A stretch of DNA of 64,000 nt, from assembly GCA_046349315.1 (NCBI GenBank), contig JAXMCQ010000013.1, positions 90,924 to 154,923 of the forward strand, written 5' to 3'. Position numbers and translations under genes: made by a program. The first letter of the stretch is position 1; every line of letters starts with the position of its first letter. The notes beneath the pieces are model-generated. The model saw only the letters and a list, made by a program, of their open reading frames with translations, did no database searches and was not told the DNA's origin. The DNA comes from JAEUMG01 sp046349315. Lineage in GTDB: Bacteria > Pseudomonadota > Alphaproteobacteria > Rhizobiales > Aestuariivirgaceae. This document shows positions 61,261 to 64,000 of this stretch, piece after piece.

Positions 61261-62019
61261 GTGTCCAAGTCCCCATCCAAGACCGCTAGTGCCAAGCCAA
61301 AACCACGCCGGGCCGGAACGGTAAAACGGCCGCGCGGCACCGGCGCGACCTTCGTCTATGAAAGCCTCAAGGCGAAGATCCTCAATCTCGAATTGAAGCC
61401 AGGCACGCTTCTCGACGAGACCGAGCTCAGCCGCGAGTTTCATCTCTCGCGATCGCCGGTGCGCGAGTCGCTGATCAGGCTCTCCGCCGAGGGCCTCGTC
61501 GACACGCCGCGCAACCGGACCTCCATGGTCTCGCAATTCGATTTCGCGACGCTGCCGGCTTATTTCGATGCGATGCAATTGCTCTACCGGTTGAGCGGGC
61601 GGCTTGCGGCTCTCAATCGCACGGCCGCCCAGGTCGAAAAGCTCAAAGAGATCGAGCGCAAACTGGAACAAGCGCATACGGATTCGAATGTGCTCGGGAT
61701 CGTCAGCCTCAATCGCGACTTTCACGGCACGATTGCCGAAATGAGTGGTAACCAGTTCATCACCACATGGATGCGCGGATTGCTCGACCAGGGCCAACGC
61801 GTCTTCCGCATGTATCTGCACCATTTCCAGGATCGTGTGCCACTGCCGAAGCTCAGCCATCATCTGGCGATGATTGCCGCGATCGAGAAGGGCGATGTCG
61901 AAGGTGCGGAACGTGCGAGCAAGGCGGATGCCGACGCACTCATCGATGAAGTCGTCAAGATCCTCGGCCAATTGCCGACATCGATATTCTCGCTCGATGC
62001 GGCGGGAAGCAGGAAGTGA
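61261..62019 (+). CDS. GntR-family regulator, FCD subfamily
   Basis: Regulator of 252 aa, GTG start with GGAG nine bases upstream. A basic N-terminal tail (KPKPRRAGTVKRPRGTG) precedes a winged helix at about residues 30-95, with HLSRSPVRESLIRLSAEGLV as recognition region. The FCD domain follows, with His and Asp ligand positions in NRDFHGTI and KLSHHLAMI. It is the last gene of the FAD-GntR unit and probably binds the GTATAC elements at 58203 and 60054. In Sinorhizobium a GntR protein (HypR) controls the hydroxyproline genes, which fits. Confidence 0.88.
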   Translation: MSKSPSKTASAKPKPRRAGTVKRPRGTGATFVYESLKAKILNLELKPGTLLDETELSREFHLSRSPVRESLIRLSAEGLVDTPRNRTSMVSQFDFATLPAYFDAMQLLYRLSGRLAALNRTAAQVEKLKEIERKLEQAHTDSNVLGIVSLNRDFHGTIAEMSGNQFITTWMRGLLDQGQRVFRMYLHHFQDRVPLPKLSHHLAMIAAIEKGDVEGAERASKADADALIDEVVKILGQLPTSIFSLDAAGSRK

Positions 62020-62041
62020 TAACCAAATTCCCCTTGGAATA

Positions 62042-62185
62042 TTTCCTCTCCCGCTGGCGGGAGAGGAAAGGGGCCCATTGCGAAGCAATGGGAATGGTGA
62101 GGGGAAACTTCTCAAAACCGTCCCCTCATCTCCCCCATGTCACTTCGTTCCATGGGGCCCCTTCTTCTCCCGCAGGCGGGAGAAG
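62042..62185. repeat. Composite inverted-repeat element, 144 bp
   Basis: Outer hairpins TTTCCTCTCCCGC-TG-GCGGGAGAGGAAA (62042-62069) and CTTCTCCCGC-AG-GCGGGAGAAG (62164-62185) enclose CCCATTGC-GAA-GCAATGGG and CCCCATG/CATGGGG stems and a GGTGAGGGG/CCCCTCATC pair. The whole is a large imperfect palindrome. It sits between converging genes and may serve as a two-way terminator. Confidence 0.8.
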
Positions 62186-62202
62186 ACAAAAGGGATTCGC
62201 TC

Positions 62203-62940
62203 TCAATGCCTCAAGATCTTCCCGAAGAATTCCTTGGCGCGATCGGTCTTGGGCTTGTCGATGATCTCGCGGGGTGGGCCGACTTCCACGACCTGCCCCT
62301 TGTCCATCATCACGACCTTGGACGAGACCTCCTTCACGAAGGCCATTTCGTGGCTGACGATCAACATGGTCATGCCTTCGGCGGCGAGTGCCCGGATCGC
62401 ATCCAGCACCTCGTTGACGAGTTCCGGATCGAGCGCCGACGTCACCTCGTCCAGCAGCAGAATTTCCGGTTTCAGCGCCAGCGCGCGGGCAAGCGCCACG
62501 CGCTGCTGCTGACCGCCGGATAATTGATCCGGATAGGCATGATGTTTGTCCGCAAGTCCCATGCGTGCGAGGATCTGCGTCGCATCGGCTTCCACCTCCG
62601 CACGCTTCCTTCCCTTGATCTGAACCGGCGCGATCGTGACATTGCGCATCACATCCATGTTCTGGAACAGGTTGTACTGCTGGAACACGATCGCCATGCG
62701 GTCGCGCGCCGCCTTGAGGCTCGTCTTGCTGCGATAATCGATCGCCGCACCATCGACCATGACCGTGCCGCCGCTTGGCTGTGTCAACCCAACGAGAACG
62801 CGCAGCAATGTCGACTTGCCGGAGCCGGACGGCCCGACAAGCGACACGACCTCGCCGCGCTCCACGGAAAGGTTCACGCCCTTGAGAACGGTCACATTAC
62901 CGTAGCTGGCGTTGAGGTCGATGATGTCGAGATGCGGCAA
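62203..62940 (-). CDS. Polar amino-acid ABC transporter ATPase (GlnQ/HisP type)
   Basis: ATPase of 245 aa. Walker A GPSGSGKST, IVFQQYNLFQNMDVMRNV, signature LSGGQQQRV, Walker B ILLLDEVTSALDPELV and H-loop IVSHEMAF are the GlnQ pattern. The start is a TTG at 62940 with GGAG seven bases upstream; no ATG comes before Walker A. It overlaps the permease gene by 44 bp, unusually long in this window. It is the last gene of the amino-acid importer whose other parts run toward the right edge. Confidence 0.9.
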   Translation of the reverse strand: MPHLDIIDLNASYGNVTVLKGVNLSVERGEVVSLVGPSGSGKSTLLRVLVGLTQPSGGTVMVDGAAIDYRSKTSLKAARDRMAIVFQQYNLFQNMDVMRNVTIAPVQIKGRKRAEVEADATQILARMGLADKHHAYPDQLSGGQQQRVALARALALKPEILLLDEVTSALDPELVNEVLDAIRALAAEGMTMLIVSHEMAFVKEVSSKVVMMDKGQVVEVGPPREIIDKPKTDRAKEFFGKILRH

Positions 62941-63604
62941 GACGTTGCTCCAACCATGCCCCGAAGCGGGTCAAGGGATATGACATGAGAAAATAGAGTA
63001 GCGCGATCGTCCCAAAGACAAGAATTCCCGAGAAGCCGGCATTGTTCAGCTCCTTGCCGCGGAAGGTCAGCTCGAACACGCCAACCTGCGAGACGAGCGA
63101 AGTATCTTTGATGAAGCTCACCATGAAGACGATGGCGGGCGGCAGGATCACCGGCCAGGATTGCGGCATGATTACCTTGGTGAGCGTCTGCCAGCGGCTG
63201 AAATTCATCGCGGTTGCCGCCTCTATCTGCTGGCGTGCCACGGACTCGAAACCGCCGCGAATGATATCGGCGGTATAGGCCGTAGAGTAGATGCAGATCG
63301 CCACGACTGCGATCAGGAACAGCGAAGCCTGCTTCACGAAGGCCGCAATAAAGAACAATACGAGATAAGTCACGACGAGGAACGGGATGCGACGGAAGAT
63401 CTCGACATAGGCGATGGCAACGAGCCGCATGGGCACTGCCCACCAGCCGGGCGTCTGGCGCACATAGACGATCACGAAGGCAAGCAGGAAGCCGAGGATG
63501 CAGCCGATCAGGGTCAGCGCGAGCGTCGTCGCCATGCCTTGCAAAAGGAGGCTTATGTTCTCCGGACTAAAGAAACGCGGGATCTGGGCGATGATGCGTT
63601 CCAT
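62897..63604 (-). CDS. Polar amino-acid ABC transporter permease
   Basis: HisM/HisQ-type permease of 235 aa. It has SPENISLLLQGMATTLALTLIGCILGFLLAFVIVYVR at the N-terminus and VEIFRRIPFLVVTYLVLFFI, then the coupling loop RQQIEAATAMNFSRWQTLTKVIMPQSWPVILPP. All are typical of the glutamine/histidine family. It shares one base of the next permease stop (TGATG). It pairs with the partial permease at the right edge. Confidence 0.9.
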   Translation of the reverse strand: MERIIAQIPRFFSPENISLLLQGMATTLALTLIGCILGFLLAFVIVYVRQTPGWWAVPMRLVAIAYVEIFRRIPFLVVTYLVLFFIAAFVKQASLFLIAVVAICIYSTAYTADIIRGGFESVARQQIEAATAMNFSRWQTLTKVIMPQSWPVILPPAIVFMVSFIKDTSLVSQVGVFELTFRGKELNNAGFSGILVFGTIALLYFLMSYPLTRFGAWLEQRLAASRHHRPQRQLR

Positions 63605-64000
63605 CAGAACACCTTCGCCTTGACCCGGAACGCCCAGCGCCCGAGCAACGCCAACGCGATGCTCGCGACGAGCGTGAGGATCACGTAGAGCCCCGCGGCG
63701 ACCGTAAACATCTCGAGCCAGCGATAGTTTTCGGTCGAGAGGTTGATCGCCTGCCCGGTCAATTCATCGACGCCGACAACGGCGCCGATCGATGTTCCCA
63801 TGACCAAGATAACGATGAAAAAGTTGGCAAGGGCTGGATAGATCGTCTTGGCGATATGCGGGACGATGACATGGCGGATCTGCTGAAAGCGGTTGAAGCC
63901 CAGAGCTTCCGCGGCTTCCATCTCGGTGGCACGCACCGAAAGGAAGCCGGCGCGCATGATCTCGGTCAGATAGGCGCCCGAATTGAGGATGAGACCGATC
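63604..64000 (-). CDS. Polar amino-acid ABC transporter permease, 5' end outside window
   Basis: The C-terminal 131 residues or so of a second HisM/HisQ-type permease; the frame runs open to the window edge (GLILNSGAYLTEIMRAGFLSV precedes the conserved loop). The EAA-type loop is TEMEAAEALGFNRFQQIRHVIVPHIAKTIYPA. It is the partner of the permease at 62897. The binding-protein gene is expected to lie beyond base 64000. Confidence 0.88.
   Translation of the reverse strand, partial: IGLILNSGAYLTEIMRAGFLSVRATEMEAAEALGFNRFQQIRHVIVPHIAKTIYPALANFFIVILVMGTSIGAVVGVDELTGQAINLSTENYRWLEMFTVAAGLYVILTLVASIALALLGRWAFRVKAKVF

Noticed and set aside
1..64000. tRNA, rRNA, CRISPR, prophage, transposon or riboswitch
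   Set aside because: None was recognised by eye; no direct-repeat arrays with spacers, no transposase or integrase gene, and no cloverleaf candidate. A tRNAscan and Infernal search would settle this.

Overview
The window looks like a catabolic, importer-rich stretch of a GC-rich alphaproteobacterial chromosome, most likely Hyphomicrobiales (Rhizobiales). This rests on the gene families (EryABCD-like and glycerol-type ABC systems, AcoABC-like dehydrogenase, HyuAB, Tat-exported binding proteins, tightly ATGA-coupled operons) and on dispersed inverted repeats of a kind common in that group. I saw no rRNA, tRNA, CRISPR array, phage or transposase. About 50 genes can be supported, nearly all in catabolic operons with a local regulator.

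Layout. 0-1.5 kb: the end of an SDR gene divergent from a GntR/FCD regulator. 1.5-13.2 kb: a polyol locus in which a SorC regulator, binding protein, two permeases, two different ATPases, FGGY kinase, 2-hydroxyacid dehydrogenase and GlpD/EryB-type dehydrogenase are read leftward, and an EryC-like isomerase is read rightward. 13.2-19.7 kb: a peptide-type ABC importer enclosing an acetamidase/formamidase. 19.7-24.9 kb: a leftward operon for an acetoin-dehydrogenase-like E1/E2 complex with an embedded transaldolase and a phosphoglycolate phosphatase-type HAD. 25.2-35.4 kb: an RpiR regulator and a sugar operon (HAD, class II aldolase, VOC protein, FGGY kinase, transglutaminase-like protein) behind a CUT1 ABC importer.

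35.8-56.6 kb: LVIVD beta-propeller, SolA-type FAD oxidase, two paralogous IclR regulators, CrtI-like oxidoreductase, a decayed SDR, Cys/Met PLP lyase, VOC protein, DadA-type FAD enzyme, mercaptopyruvate sulfurtransferase, hydantoinase A/B, solitary peptide-type binding protein, GMC oxidoreductase, SDR and a GcvT-type demethylase. Six copies of one 15-bp palindrome lie in five promoter regions here. I read this as one IclR-controlled regulon for a methylated, N- and probably S-containing compound; this is the best candidate for an undescribed pathway in the window.

56.6-64 kb: 3-oxoadipyl-CoA-type thiolase and a small conserved protein, then a GntR-linked group (SDR, DHDPS-family lyase, DadA-like FAD enzyme, polar amino-acid ABC transporter) resembling hydroxyproline or D-amino-acid catabolism. 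The last permease runs off the window.
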